Source: Acetivibrio ethanolgignens
GTDB lineage: Bacteria > Bacillota > Clostridia > Lachnospirales > Lachnospiraceae
Length of the DNA stretch: 45,085 bases
Assembly (NCBI RefSeq): GCF_001461035.1
Contig: NZ_LNAM01000147.1
Coordinates: 2,344-47,428 of the forward strand
Direction: 5' to 3'
Shown here: positions 1 through 9,080 of the stretch, in pieces
How positions within the stretch are numbered: the stretch's first letter is position 1
How the letters are laid out: the number at the start of each line of letters is the position of its first letter
Translations under genes and position numbers: made by a program
The notes under the pieces: model-generated
What the model was told of the DNA's origin: nothing
Databases searched by the model: none
Seen by the model: only the letters and a program-made list of their open reading frames with translations

Positions 1-11
1 GCCTTTTTTCA

Positions 12-1037
12 TTAGTGTATAAGCATAGCATCTCCAAAGCTAAAGAATCGATATTTTTCCTTTACCGCCTCGTCATAGGCTGCCAGAATGTTTTCTCTGC
101 CTGCCAGAGCGGATACCAGCATTAAAAGCGTGGACTCGGGCAGATGAAAGTTCGTAATCAAAGCATCCAGTATCTTAAACGAATATCCCGGATAAATAAA
201 GATTTCTGTGTTTCCGTTTCCTGCCCTTACAATACCATTCTCATCTGCGGCAGATTCAATGGTGCGGCAGCTGGTGGTTCCCACACAGATGACCCGATGC
301 CCTGAAGCCTTTGCTGCATTGATTTTTTCAGCCTCTGCTTTTTCTACCTGATAAAACTCTGAGTGCATGTGGTGCTTTGTTACATCCTCAACCTTAACCG
401 GCCGGAAGGTTCCAAGGCCTACATGCAGAGTTACATTGGCAATCACAATTCCTTTTTCCTCAATTTTCTGAAGCAGCTCCTTTGTAAAATGAAGTCCGGC
501 TGTCGGTGCCGCTGCAGAACCCTCATATTTGGCATATACGGTCTGATAACGGTTCTTATCCTGAAGCTGGTGTGTGATATATGGAGGTAGCGGCATCTGA
601 CCCAGCTGGTCTAAAATCTCTTCAAAAATGCCCTCGTAGGTAAACTGAACCAGTCGGTTTCCTTCCTCTACTACATCTATAATCTCACCAGTCAAAAGGC
701 CACCACCAAAGGAAATCCTTGTTCCTGGTTTTGCCTTTTTCCCTGGCTTTACTAAGGTTTCCCAGATATCCTTTTCTTTTCTTTTCAGCAAAAGAAGCTC
801 TATATGAGCTCCCGTTCCTTCCTTCTCGCCGATTAATCTAGCTGGAATTACCTTTGTATTATTAATCACCAGACAGTCTCCCGGTTCAAGATACTCTACA
901 ATATCACGGAAAATCCGATGTGTTCTTTCTCCTGTTTTCTTATCTAATACCAAAAGCCGTGAGCTGGAACGATCCTCTAAGGGATCCTGTGCAATCAGCT
1001 CTTCCGGCAGATAAAAATCAAAATCCTTTGTCTGCAT
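12..1037 (-). CDS. queA: S-adenosylmethionine:tRNA ribosyltransferase-isomerase QueA
   Basis: This cytoplasmic enzyme transfers and isomerises the ribosyl moiety of SAM onto 7-aminomethyl-7-deazaguanine in tRNA, the step that makes epoxyqueuosine. The 341-residue protein has the usual full length. Family hallmarks are visible: the N-terminal [12 protein letters not shown] and [11 protein letters not shown] segments, [11 protein letters not shown] near residue 60, PLPPYI near 150, [10 protein letters not shown] near 175, and the C-terminal [16 protein letters not shown]. The start at 1037 is the natural N-terminus ([11 protein letters not shown]). It lies one base downstream of the HAD gene and is the last visible gene of a minus-strand run from argS. 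The gene ends 11 bases from the window edge, so its terminator is not visible. Confidence 0.97.
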   Translation of the reverse strand: MQTKDFDFYLPEELIAQDPLEDRSSSRLLVLDKKTGERTHRIFRDIVEYLEPGDCLVINNTKVIPARLIGEKEGTGAHIELLLLKRKEKDIWETLVKPGKKAKPGTRISFGGGLLTGEIIDVVEEGNRLVQFTYEGIFEEILDQLGQMPLPPYITHQLQDKNRYQTVYAKYEGSAAAPTAGLHFTKELLQKIEEKGIVIANVTLHVGLGTFRPVKVEDVTKHHMHSEFYQVEKAEAEKINAAKASGHRVICVGTTSCRTIESAADENGIVRAGNGNTEIFIYPGYSFKILDALITNFHLPESTLLMLVSALAGRENILAAYDEAVKEKYRFFSFGDAMLIH

Positions 1038-1038
1038 T

Positions 1039-1881
1039 TTAATCTCCTATCACAAATTTTTCAATGGCCGCCGCCACTCCATCCTCTTCGTTCGATAAGG
1101 TAATATAATCAGCGGCTTTTTTAACCTCAGGCATCGCATTTCCCATGGCCACTCCAAGCCCTGCTGCCTTTATCATTTCCATATCATTCTGGCTATCGCC
1201 ACAAACCATGATTTCCTCTCGGGAAATTCCCAAAAGTTCTCCCAGTTTAAGGATAGCATTACCTTTTGTGGCCTGCTCATCTGTAATTTCTAAGTTTGTC
1301 GGTACTCCCTTTACCACAGCACAATCTGGAAATTCTTTTGAAAGCCGCTCACGAATCTCCTTTTCCCACAAAAGAGTACCATCCTTTTCCTTAAAATTCA
1401 CAGTAATCTTCTCTACCATACAGTCATTTTCCCGAATGTATTCTGAAAGATTCTCCACCTGTTTTCTGGTTGCCTTGATATAAGCTCGTACAACCTCAGG
1501 CATCGCATATAAATCACTTTGCAGAAGCTTTTCCTTTTCGCCATAGCCGTGGCCATCCATAAAGCAATCCTCCATCACATCATATTCCTGAAGCATAGAA
1601 AGAATTGCTAATGCCTTTTCTCTAGGTATACCTGCCGCGTATATCCGCCTTTTTGTCGTAAGCTTATATACTGCAGCACCATTCGCTGTTAGTGCATACT
1701 TTACCGGAAGACTTAGCACCGGTGTCTGCAGTCCTACTAAAGGTCTTCCTGTCGCCGGTACAATAAAAACCCCCTGGGCAGCAGCTCTTTCAATAGCCTT
1801 CCGGTTACGCCCGGAAAGCTCCTTTTTATCATTTAATAGGGTGCCATCCAAATCAAGCCCAATTAATTTTATCTTACCCAT
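1039..1881 (-). CDS. Cof-type HAD-IIB family sugar-phosphatase-like hydrolase
   Basis: This is a cytoplasmic haloacid-dehalogenase phosphatase of the Cof/YidA type, about 280 residues. Motif I is DLDGTLL near residue 10, with the catalytic aspartates in DxD. Motif II is the PATGRP segment near 42. Motif IV is GDSQNDMEM near 230, which supplies the Mg-binding aspartates. A C2-type cap lies between them. Substrates of this family are promiscuous sugar phosphates or FMN/PLP, so no specific substrate is claimed. I choose the ATG at 1881 (TGATG overlap with the upstream stop, GAGG seven bases before it). A GTG three bases earlier is also in frame. Tight coupling to the DUF815 gene suggests co-transcription. 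Confidence 0.9.
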   Translation of the reverse strand: MGKIKLIGLDLDGTLLNDKKELSGRNRKAIERAAAQGVFIVPATGRPLVGLQTPVLSLPVKYALTANGAAVYKLTTKRRIYAAGIPREKALAILSMLQEYDVMEDCFMDGHGYGEKEKLLQSDLYAMPEVVRAYIKATRKQVENLSEYIRENDCMVEKITVNFKEKDGTLLWEKEIRERLSKEFPDCAVVKGVPTNLEITDEQATKGNAILKLGELLGISREEIMVCGDSQNDMEMIKAAGLGVAMGNAMPEVKKAADYITLSNEEDGVAAAIEKFVIGD

Positions 1882-3191
1882 CACAAAGCCTCTTTTCCTG
1901 CCAGGTAGTTAATAAACTGCTGGGCCGTTCTTCCTGAAATGCCACCATTGGAAAGCTCCCACTTATTGACCTCCATAGTCAGCTCCTCCTCTGACAGCGT
2001 AATATTCGGATGCTTTTTTGCCAGCTCTTTTACAATTTCAAAATACTCCTTCTGGCTTGGCTTAGAATAATGAATACTGATACCAAAACGGTTTACTAAG
2101 GAAAGCTTCTCCTGCATCGTATCTGACTGATGCATACCATCCTCATGCTTTACATCGCTTCTGTCGCTCCAGGTTTCGCGAATCAGATGTCTTCTGTTGG
2201 AGGTTGCATAAATCAGTACATTATCCGGCTTTGTCTCCAGACCGCCTTCAATAACCGCTTTCAGGTACTTATATTCAATCTCAAATTCCTCAAAGGACAA
2301 ATCATCCATGTAAATAATAAACCGGTAATTTCGGTTTTTAACCTGGGCAATAACATTGGAAAGCTCCTGAAACTGGTGCTTATAAATTTCAATCATTCTA
2401 AGGCCTCTGTCATAATACTCATTTAAAATCGCCTTAATACTGGTTGATTTTCCGGTACCACTGTCACCAAACAATAGGACATTATTACAGCTTCTACCCT
2501 CTACAAAAGCCTCGGTATTCTCTATCAGCTTCCTTTTCTGAAGCTCATAGCCCACCAGGTCTGATAAATATACCTCTTCCGTATTAATAATCGGACGAAT
2601 CAGCTCGCCCTCCTCTCCCGGAAACAGACGAAAGGCCTTATTCAAGCCAAATTTTCCAACACCGTAAGCCTTGTAAAAGGCTGTTACAATATCGTAAATC
2701 TCATTTTCATCCCTTGCTCCTTCAATCTGGTGGCTTAAGGTCTTTACCTTTTCACTGACATTTTTATTGTATCGTCCTTCAATCTTAGCAATAGCATGAT
2801 AGTTTAATACAACAGTAAAGCAGTTGATACCCAGTGTCTTTTCCAGCTCTGAAAAATCATATTCAAATAATCTTTTAAAAATGCGGAAGTCATTTTTGGC
2901 AAATTCCATTGCCGAGCCCTCCGAAGGACCCACTTTTTCAGAAATCACACTGAATGGATTCTCATTGGTAGCCAAAATATAGGCCAGATAATTATGCCAT
3001 AAATTGTTGTCAAAGGCGTACTCCGTGCTGATTTCCAGAAGCTTATGTATCTTTCGGTAAATTCGGGTAATCAGCTCCTCTTTTTCATACGCATGGCTGT
3101 AAAAATCCCGGCAGATATCCGAAAGTCCTAAAAGAATGCTGTCCTTCTCAAGCTTCCGGTACATTACCAGCTTTGACACTTCTCTATACAT
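1881..3191 (-). CDS. DUF815-type P-loop ATPase of unknown function
   Basis: The protein of about 436 residues has a helical N-terminal half and a C-terminal AAA-like ATPase domain. Walker A is GDSGTGKST near residue 245, Walker B is [11 protein letters not shown] near 295, and an arginine-rich sensor region (ATSNRRHLI) lies near 330. The arrangement matches the DUF815 family of predicted AAA ATPases, whose cellular role I do not know. The ATG at 3191 has GGAGG seven bases upstream and overlaps the upstream stop codon (TGATG). An in-frame GTG at 3194 is too close to the SD. It is translationally coupled on both sides, between a second ATPase gene and the HAD phosphatase gene. Confidence 0.85.
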   Translation of the reverse strand: MYREVSKLVMYRKLEKDSILLGLSDICRDFYSHAYEKEELITRIYRKIHKLLEISTEYAFDNNLWHNYLAYILATNENPFSVISEKVGPSEGSAMEFAKNDFRIFKRLFEYDFSELEKTLGINCFTVVLNYHAIAKIEGRYNKNVSEKVKTLSHQIEGARDENEIYDIVTAFYKAYGVGKFGLNKAFRLFPGEEGELIRPIINTEEVYLSDLVGYELQKRKLIENTEAFVEGRSCNNVLLFGDSGTGKSTSIKAILNEYYDRGLRMIEIYKHQFQELSNVIAQVKNRNYRFIIYMDDLSFEEFEIEYKYLKAVIEGGLETKPDNVLIYATSNRRHLIRETWSDRSDVKHEDGMHQSDTMQEKLSLVNRFGISIHYSKPSQKEYFEIVKELAKKHPNITLSEEELTMEVNKWELSNGGISGRTAQQFINYLAGKEAL

Positions 3192-4528
3192 CACATATCC
3201 TCCAAATCCATCAGAATTACATTATCCATTCCCTTTGCTTTTACCTCCATACTGGATGCAAAGCCGTTCTGGGAAAACAGATAATAGTAGTCCGGCTCTA
3301 CCTTTGCTTTTTCTGATAGATAAAGAATTTTCATAAAATCCTCCTCAGAAAAAGGCTCCGGACTCCACTTGCAGCCACCGGCAAAGAAGGAACCATTGGA
3401 AAACTGTCCTAAAAGGTCCAGCCTGCCTTCCTTTCCAAACCAGCTGCCCTGCTGCTCAATAGCAGAATCAAGCTTTTTATAATCACTTAGAAGCTGCATA
3501 TATTCCTGACACACTTTTATAAAAGAAAGCTCCAGGTATTTTTCCAGCTCCTGCCTTATTTTCCTATCATAAACCTCCTCTATCTGCCGAAACTCAAGCT
3601 CAGACAGATTGGGGAACACAAAGCGGTACCAGAATAACAGAAAGGTATCCTTAATCCGGTACAAGCCCTTTTGGGTATTTTCCTTTCCCTTTGTATCATA
3701 AGAAAATACCTTTTCCACAATATCCATTTCAATTAGATTTTTGATATATACACTAATCTTGGCTCTGGAAAAACCAGTTTCCTCAAACAGCTCATTCAGC
3801 TGGTTTTTCCCAGCTGCCAGATAAGCAAGAATCGTATTATACAATGGAAGCTCCCGAAGCTCTGTTTTTAAAAAGTCTTCTGCTTCTCTATATAAACGGC
3901 CATCCTTATGTAGGAACAATGCCATAATATTTTCTTTTACACTTCGGTTTTTGTTCCAGTAATTTAAATACGCCGGAACACCACCCAGAATACCATAAGC
4001 TGTCACGCATTCCTTTACGGAATACTCTGGGAAACGTGTCATAATATCCATAAAATTCAGCTCTTTCAGCTTAAGAAGGGCAGAAATTGACAAGGCCGCC
4101 CTTCCAAGAGAGCGTACCATATCATTTTCTACCCAGCTGACCGAAGAAGACACGAGAATAACCAGGGTCCTGCCCCAGTCATTCTCTAAAGCCATGGCTG
4201 ACAAAATACCTGTCATAAACTCCTGGCTCTGTCTCACTCCATTATTAAATTCATCAATAATAAGAACCGGTGCAGACTTTACCGCTACATAAAACAGCTC
4301 CTCATAAGAGTCCTCTTCCACTCCAAGGCAGTCTGCCAGTCTCTTTTTCTGCTCCTTCTCAGAGCATTCTGCTACACAATAATAGATGCACTGCTTATTT
4401 TTTGCAAACAACCGCAAAAGCTCCGTTTTTCCGATTCCCTGGCGGCCATAGAGCACAACCATGGAGCTTCCCTTTCTATTATAATAATTTTCCAGAAATT
4501 TCAGTTCATTTGCCCTTCCAACAAACAA
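3191..4528 (-). CDS. AAA/archaeal-type ATPase with degenerate DUF234 nuclease-like C-terminus
   Basis: The 445-residue protein opens with the [12 protein letters not shown] motif typical of the archaeal ATPase_2 group. Walker A follows (GRQGIGKTE, about residues 28-36), then Walker B PVLIIDEF near 93. A winged-helix-like segment ([19 protein letters not shown]) sits near 245-265. The last 100 residues resemble DUF234, a PD-(D/E)XK-fold domain. The aspartate strand is present as GRLDLLG, but the usual E-x-K strand reads GGCKWS, so the acidic residue is missing and nuclease activity is doubtful. The start is TTG at 4528, with GGAGG nine bases upstream just after the argS stop. Function unknown; the gene is coupled to the DUF815 gene. 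Confidence 0.82.
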   Translation of the reverse strand: MFVGRANELKFLENYYNRKGSSMVVLYGRQGIGKTELLRLFAKNKQCIYYCVAECSEKEQKKRLADCLGVEEDSYEELFYVAVKSAPVLIIDEFNNGVRQSQEFMTGILSAMALENDWGRTLVILVSSSVSWVENDMVRSLGRAALSISALLKLKELNFMDIMTRFPEYSVKECVTAYGILGGVPAYLNYWNKNRSVKENIMALFLHKDGRLYREAEDFLKTELRELPLYNTILAYLAAGKNQLNELFEETGFSRAKISVYIKNLIEMDIVEKVFSYDTKGKENTQKGLYRIKDTFLLFWYRFVFPNLSELEFRQIEEVYDRKIRQELEKYLELSFIKVCQEYMQLLSDYKKLDSAIEQQGSWFGKEGRLDLLGQFSNGSFFAGGCKWSPEPFSEEDFMKILYLSEKAKVEPDYYYLFSQNGFASSMEVKAKGMDNVILMDLEDM

Positions 4529-4543
4529 TGCTTTTCTCCTCCA

Positions 4544-6316
4544 TTACATTCTATCCGGTGCTTCGATTGCCAACAGTTCAATGCACTGATTCAACATATC
4601 TAAGGTATAGCTGATTAATGCAATCCAGGATGCCTGTTTCTTTTCATCCTCTTCTGCAATAATTTTGTTTTCGTGATAGAAACGGTTAAATGCGTTTGCA
4701 AGATCATATACAAACTGGCACAGCTTATTTGGTGCATTTTCCTTAAAGGCTACATCAATCATATCACTGAACTTGGTAAGCTCAAGCATAAGTCCTGTTT
4801 CACTATCGCTGGATGCTGGCAGAAGCTCAAGCTCTTCCGGCCTAACATCACTGTGAAGCTCTTTATATTTATTCAGGATAGACTTGATACGAACGATAGT
4901 ATATAAAATATATGGTCCTGTATTTCCTTCAAAGGCTGTGAAACGGTCTAAATCAAAGATATAGTCCTTAGAAGGCTGGTTAGAAAGGTCACCATACTTA
5001 ATAGCAGCTACAGCTACCTTCTCAGCAGTATCTCTAGCTTCCTCCTCAGGAATCTCACGATTTGCCATAATCTTCTCGTATACGCTCTGGGTTACATCAT
5101 TAATCATATATTCCAGACGCATAACTCCGCCATCTCTGGTTTTAAATGGCTTGCCATCCTTACCGTTCATGGTACCAAAGCCAAGGAATGTAAGCTCTAC
5201 ATCATCTCCTACAAGCTTAGCCTTTCTTGCACAGCGGAATACCTGCTGGAAATATAAATCCTGACGCTTATCGATAACATATTTCATTGCACCTGGATTA
5301 TAAAGCTTCACACGCTCAATAATCGTACCAAGGTCTGTTGTATTATAAAGTGCAGAACCATCTGACTTAAGAATCATACAAGGAGGGATTTCCTTTGTAT
5401 CGGTAGGCTCCTTAACATCTACAACCAGGGCACCATCGCTATAATGTGCATAACCGCCCTCCTTCAGATGCTCAACAAGTCCCGGAATATAGCTTTCTGC
5501 ATCGCTTTCACCCTTCCAGAGTTCAAAGTGAACATTCAATCTGTCATAGTTCTTTTTCAAATCAGCAATAGAAACATTGCAGATATGCTTCCACAGTGCG
5601 GCATAGCCTCTCTCGCCCTTCTGCAGACGGAAGGTAGCATTACGAGCCTCCTCCAGATAATCCGGATGCTTCTTGGAATAAGCACTGGCATAAGGATAAA
5701 TCTCCTCCAGCTCTGAAATAGTGAAAGGTGCTTCCTCTGGATATTCTCCGGTAAAGCTTTCGTCAAAATACGGAAGATCCGGCTGACGCTTTTTTAACTC
5801 AGTAATGATAAGCCCCATCTGAAGACCCCAGTCTCCTAAATGGATATCACCAATCATGTTGTAACCCACAAATTTACCAATACGCTTTACACTCTCACCA
5901 ATAACTGCAGCCCTTAAATGGCCTACATGAAGAGGCTTTGCTACGTTTGGTCCGCCATAATCAACAACGATGGTATATGGATTCTTTGTCTTTTCATAAC
6001 CAAAGTCACCAGCTTTTCTCATATCACTTACATAGCCAGAAATAAAGTTGTCACTCAAAACGATATTGATAAATCCTGGATTTACCGCTTCTATCTTCTT
6101 AAATGTCTCACTCTTCTCCAAAATAGCAACTACGTCATTCGCAATCATAATAGGAGCTTTTTTATACTCCTTTGCAGCCGCCATTGCACCGTTACATTGA
6201 TACTGGCATAGGTCCGGTCGGTTTGATAAAGTAACCATTCCATATTTTTCATCGTAACCAGCTTGTACGAATGCATCGGTTACTTCCTGTTTCAGTACTT
6301 CAAGTATCTTTTTCAT
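4544..6316 (-). CDS. argS: Arginyl-tRNA synthetase
   Basis: This class I aminoacyl-tRNA synthetase charges tRNA-Arg in the cytoplasm. The N-terminal additional (ADD) domain occupies about residues 1-115. The HIGH signature appears as KPLHVGHLR near 140. The KMSKS region is replaced by GKDGKPFKTRDGG, as in many ArgS proteins. The anticodon-binding DALR domain is at the C-terminus (YDLANAFNRFYHENKI). Length is about 590 residues, normal for the family. Two starts are plausible: ATG at 6316 (GGGAG four bases upstream, matching the usual MKKILE N-terminus) and an in-frame GTG at 6346 with AAAGGAG four bases upstream. It heads a five-gene minus-strand run with its own promoter. The leader is too short for a T-box. 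Confidence 0.96.
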   Translation of the reverse strand: MKKILEVLKQEVTDAFVQAGYDEKYGMVTLSNRPDLCQYQCNGAMAAAKEYKKAPIMIANDVVAILEKSETFKKIEAVNPGFINIVLSDNFISGYVSDMRKAGDFGYEKTKNPYTIVVDYGGPNVAKPLHVGHLRAAVIGESVKRIGKFVGYNMIGDIHLGDWGLQMGLIITELKKRQPDLPYFDESFTGEYPEEAPFTISELEEIYPYASAYSKKHPDYLEEARNATFRLQKGERGYAALWKHICNVSIADLKKNYDRLNVHFELWKGESDAESYIPGLVEHLKEGGYAHYSDGALVVDVKEPTDTKEIPPCMILKSDGSALYNTTDLGTIIERVKLYNPGAMKYVIDKRQDLYFQQVFRCARKAKLVGDDVELTFLGFGTMNGKDGKPFKTRDGGVMRLEYMINDVTQSVYEKIMANREIPEEEARDTAEKVAVAAIKYGDLSNQPSKDYIFDLDRFTAFEGNTGPYILYTIVRIKSILNKYKELHSDVRPEELELLPASSDSETGLMLELTKFSDMIDVAFKENAPNKLCQFVYDLANAFNRFYHENKIIAEEDEKKQASWIALISYTLDMLNQCIELLAIEAPDRM

Positions 6317-6378
6317 ATTACTCCCTTCCGCCTGTGCCTTATTCACAGGGCTCCTTTAATATTTTTCATATATCCTTC

Positions 6379-6407
6379 ATTATAATTATAAATCAAAGTA
6401 AATGCAA
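6379..6407 (-). promoter_or_regulatory. Promoter of the argS operon
   Basis: A sigma-A-type promoter reads TTGCAT (6407-6402), a 17-base spacer, then TATAAT (6384-6379) on the minus strand. It lies just downstream of the mgl terminator and 33-62 bases before the two possible argS starts. The spacing and sequence are a good match to consensus; it has not been tested. Confidence 0.7.
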
Positions 6408-6430
6408 CTAAAATTTCCTTAATAGCACTT

Positions 6431-6465
6431 AAAAAGGGAGCAGGCTAGTGCTCCTGTTCCCTTTT
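6431..6465 (-). terminator. Intrinsic terminator of the mgl operon
   Basis: On the minus strand, AAAAGGGA-A-CAGG pairs with CCTG-C-TCCCTTTT around a short loop and runs into a T tract. It begins about 30 bases after the mglC stop and precedes the argS promoter, so it separates the two operons. Confidence 0.75.
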
Positions 6466-6494
6466 CATCTCTTTTACTATAAATTCAATTAAAA

Positions 6495-7487
6495 TTACTT
6501 CTTGGCCAGATACTTTCTTAAGTCAAGAGCTACTGCGATGATAATAACCGCACCCTGTACAATGTACTGCCATGAAGTGTCAATCTTTAAGAACTGCATG
6601 GAAGACTTCAAAATCTCGAATACAAGTACACCGACTAAAATTCCGGATACCTTACCAACACCACCGTTTGTAGATACACCACCGATGGTACACTCTGCGA
6701 TTGCTTCCAGCTCGTAGCTAAGACCGGTATTAACAGTAGCTCCACCAGCCTTTGCTCCTAAAAGGAAGCCGGCAATTGCAAATAATGCAGATGCTAAAAC
6801 ATAAATCTTAATCTTTGTCTTTGCAACGTTGATACCTGCAACCTCTGCTGCTGCCTCATTACCACCGATTGCATACATATATTTTCCATGACGGGTCTTA
6901 TTGTAAAGGAACCACATAAAAATACCAATTACAGTTGCAATAATAAACAGGAAAGGAATTACTCCAAATAATTTACCCTTTGCAATATACAGATAGTCCT
7001 CACGATAACCACCCAGAGGAATGTTCTTGGTGTAAACCATACAGATACCATAAACGATGGTCTGCATACCTAAGGTTGCGATAAAAGGTGGTACCTGCCA
7101 GAAGGAAACCACGCAGCCGTTAATAAAACCAAAGATACAGCAGATAGCAATACAGATTAACAGTACTACCAGGATATTCATCTCTGGAAGATTTGGATAA
7201 AACTTTCCACTGTAATTAGCTTCCTGAAGCAGAGTACCTGCGATACAGGCACCTAAGCCTACGGTACGTCCTGCAGACAGGTCATTACCTTTAGTAATCA
7301 GACAGCCGGAAATACCGAGTGCGATAATAAAACGGCAGGCTGTGTTGATTGCAACGTTCTGGATATTACGGATACCCAGGAAGTTTGGACGGTAGATACC
7401 TACGCCAATAGCCATTACCAATACAATGATAATCAAAATATTTTCTGAAATTAATTTCTTAATGTCAATATTCTTTGTTGTGCTCAT
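6495..7487 (-). CDS. mglC: Galactose/methyl-galactoside-type ABC transporter permease MglC
   Basis: This is the inner-membrane permease of a CUT2 sugar importer, 330 residues with about eight to ten hydrophobic segments. Recognisable BPD_transp_2 landmarks are GVGIYRPNFLGIRNIQNV near the N-terminus, KGNDLSAGRTVGL near 65, the cytoplasmic coupling region YAIGGNEAAAEVAGINV near 205, and GGVSTNGGVGKV near 270. It is the last gene of mglB-mglA-mglC, starting 12 bases after the mglA stop, and is followed by a terminator. Galactose or glucose is the likely substrate from family and operon order; other hexoses or pentoses cannot be excluded. Confidence 0.9.
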   Translation of the reverse strand: MSTTKNIDIKKLISENILIIIVLVMAIGVGIYRPNFLGIRNIQNVAINTACRFIIALGISGCLITKGNDLSAGRTVGLGACIAGTLLQEANYSGKFYPNLPEMNILVVLLICIAICCIFGFINGCVVSFWQVPPFIATLGMQTIVYGICMVYTKNIPLGGYREDYLYIAKGKLFGVIPFLFIIATVIGIFMWFLYNKTRHGKYMYAIGGNEAAAEVAGINVAKTKIKIYVLASALFAIAGFLLGAKAGGATVNTGLSYELEAIAECTIGGVSTNGGVGKVSGILVGVLVFEILKSSMQFLKIDTSWQYIVQGAVIIIAVALDLRKYLAKK

Positions 7488-7499
7488 CTTAGCTCCTCC

Positions 7500-9008
7500 T
7501 TAATTAAACTGGGTTGCAAAGTGCATAATCTTTTCCTGAGTAGCCTCTTCACCACTTAATTCACCGGTCAGACGTCCATTACACATAACTAAAATTCTAT
7601 CTGACATACCAAGCAGCTCAGACATTTCAGAAGAAATCATAATAATTGCCTTGCCCTGTTTTGCCAATTCGATCATAATCTGGTAAATCTCGTATTTTGC
7701 ACCTACGTCAATACCACGAGTCGGCTCATCCATAATCAGGATATCCGGATTGTTTGCCAGCCAGCGGGAAATAATAACCTTCTGCTGATTACCGCCGGAG
7801 AGAGACTGAATCAGTGTCTTTGAGCTTGGCGTCTTAATACTCAGCTTCGCTACATTTTCCTGAACCAGTTCTTCTATTTTCTTGTCATTTAAAACAATTC
7901 CCATATCCACATATTGGTCAAGAGAAGCCACTGATACATTATCTGCAATAGATAACACACCAAAAATACCGGTTCCACGACGATCCTCTGTAATCAGACC
8001 AATACCATTTTTAATGGCGTCCTTCGGACTGCGAATCTTGATTGGCTTACCATCCAGAAGAATCTCTCCTGCTGCCAGATGACGAACACCAAAAAGTGCT
8101 TCCATAAGCTCAGAACGCTGGGCTCCTACCAGACCACCAAGTCCGAGAATTTCACCACGGCGAAGCTTAAAGCTTACATCCTTAAAGGACTTCGGTTGAA
8201 TACTTGTAAGCCCCTTAACCTCCAAAAGCACCTCGCCAGGCACATTGTCCCTTGGTGGATACATATTGGAAAGCTCACGGCCTACCATCTTCGCAATAAT
8301 AGTATCAATCGTTAAATCCTTTGCTTCCCAGGTTCCGATGTACTGGCCATCTCGCATGATAGAAACATCATCGGAAATCCGCAGGATTTCATCCATTTTA
8401 TGAGAAATATAGATAATACCTACTCCTCTTTCTCTTAAATCATTTACAATTCTAAACAAAGCCTCTACCTCATTATCAGTTAGAGAAGAGGTTGGCTCAT
8501 CCAGAATTACAACCTTTGCATTCATGGATACAGCCTTTGCTATTTCAACCGACTGCATCTGGGAAATTGATAAGGTTCCCAGCTTTGCCTTCGGATCGTA
8601 TTCCATTCTAACATCCTTAAGAAGCTGATCTGCTTCCTCATACATTCTTTTATGGTCTACTACAGTAAGTGGACCAACCTTTTTCGTTGGATATCTTCCA
8701 CAGAAGATATTTTCTGCAATACTTCGTTCCGGAATCGGCTGCAGCTCCTGATGAACCATTGCGATTCCTTTGTGCAGTGCATCATCGGCGTTTGCAATAT
8801 GTACCTTTTCGCCTTCCAGATAAACTTCGCCTTCATCCATCTTATAAATACCAAAGAGGCATTTCATTAACGTAGATTTACCTGCACCATTCTCTCCCAT
8901 TAACGCATGCACTGTTCCAGGCCTTACTTTGATTGTAACATTGTCAAGTGCTTTAACACCAGGAAAGCTTTTGGATATTCCACGCATCTCCAATAAATAG
9001 TCGCTCAT
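7500..9008 (-). CDS. mglA: Galactose-type ABC transporter ATP-binding protein MglA (two NBDs)
   Basis: The 502-residue double ATPase energises CUT2 sugar import. The first cassette has Walker A GENGAGKST near residue 37, signature LSISQMQSVEIAK near 145 and Walker B VVILDEPTSSL near 165. The second, starting near 260, has a degenerate Walker A (GLVGAQRSE), signature SLSGGNQQKV near 400 and ILIMDEPTRGID near 420. A canonical first Walker A with a degenerate second one is usual for MglA, RbsA and XylG. It lies between the binding-protein gene and the permease gene. It is separated from mglB by a 72-base gap containing a perfect hairpin. Confidence 0.95.
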   Translation of the reverse strand: MSDYLLEMRGISKSFPGVKALDNVTIKVRPGTVHALMGENGAGKSTLMKCLFGIYKMDEGEVYLEGEKVHIANADDALHKGIAMVHQELQPIPERSIAENIFCGRYPTKKVGPLTVVDHKRMYEEADQLLKDVRMEYDPKAKLGTLSISQMQSVEIAKAVSMNAKVVILDEPTSSLTDNEVEALFRIVNDLRERGVGIIYISHKMDEILRISDDVSIMRDGQYIGTWEAKDLTIDTIIAKMVGRELSNMYPPRDNVPGEVLLEVKGLTSIQPKSFKDVSFKLRRGEILGLGGLVGAQRSELMEALFGVRHLAAGEILLDGKPIKIRSPKDAIKNGIGLITEDRRGTGIFGVLSIADNVSVASLDQYVDMGIVLNDKKIEELVQENVAKLSIKTPSSKTLIQSLSGGNQQKVIISRWLANNPDILIMDEPTRGIDVGAKYEIYQIMIELAKQGKAIIMISSEMSELLGMSDRILVMCNGRLTGELSGEEATQEKIMHFATQFN

Positions 9009-9031
9009 GTCTTAACCTTCCTTTCATACAA

Positions 9032-9058
9032 ACTTGGGTGTGCTTTGCACACCCAAGT
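9032..9058 (-). promoter_or_regulatory. Perfect intercistronic hairpin between mglB and mglA
   Basis: A 12-bp perfect inverted repeat (ACTTGGGTGTGC / GCACACCCAAGT) encloses a TTT loop. There is no T tract after it on the minus strand, so it is not a standard terminator. Its position after the binding-protein gene fits an mRNA-stabilising or attenuating element that keeps MglB in excess over MglA and MglC. Confidence 0.65.
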
Positions 9059-9080
9059 CAATTCATCATTGCACAATTAA

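Noticed and set aside
363-590. Plus-strand ORF opposite queA
   Set aside because: It is antisense to a clearly conserved enzyme gene, has no ribosome binding site and no recognisable protein features. The same applies to the many other short frames opposite or inside the annotated genes.
6350-6430. T-box leader for argS
   Set aside because: The distance from the predicted promoter to the start is only a few tens of bases and there is no T-box sequence or terminator hairpin.
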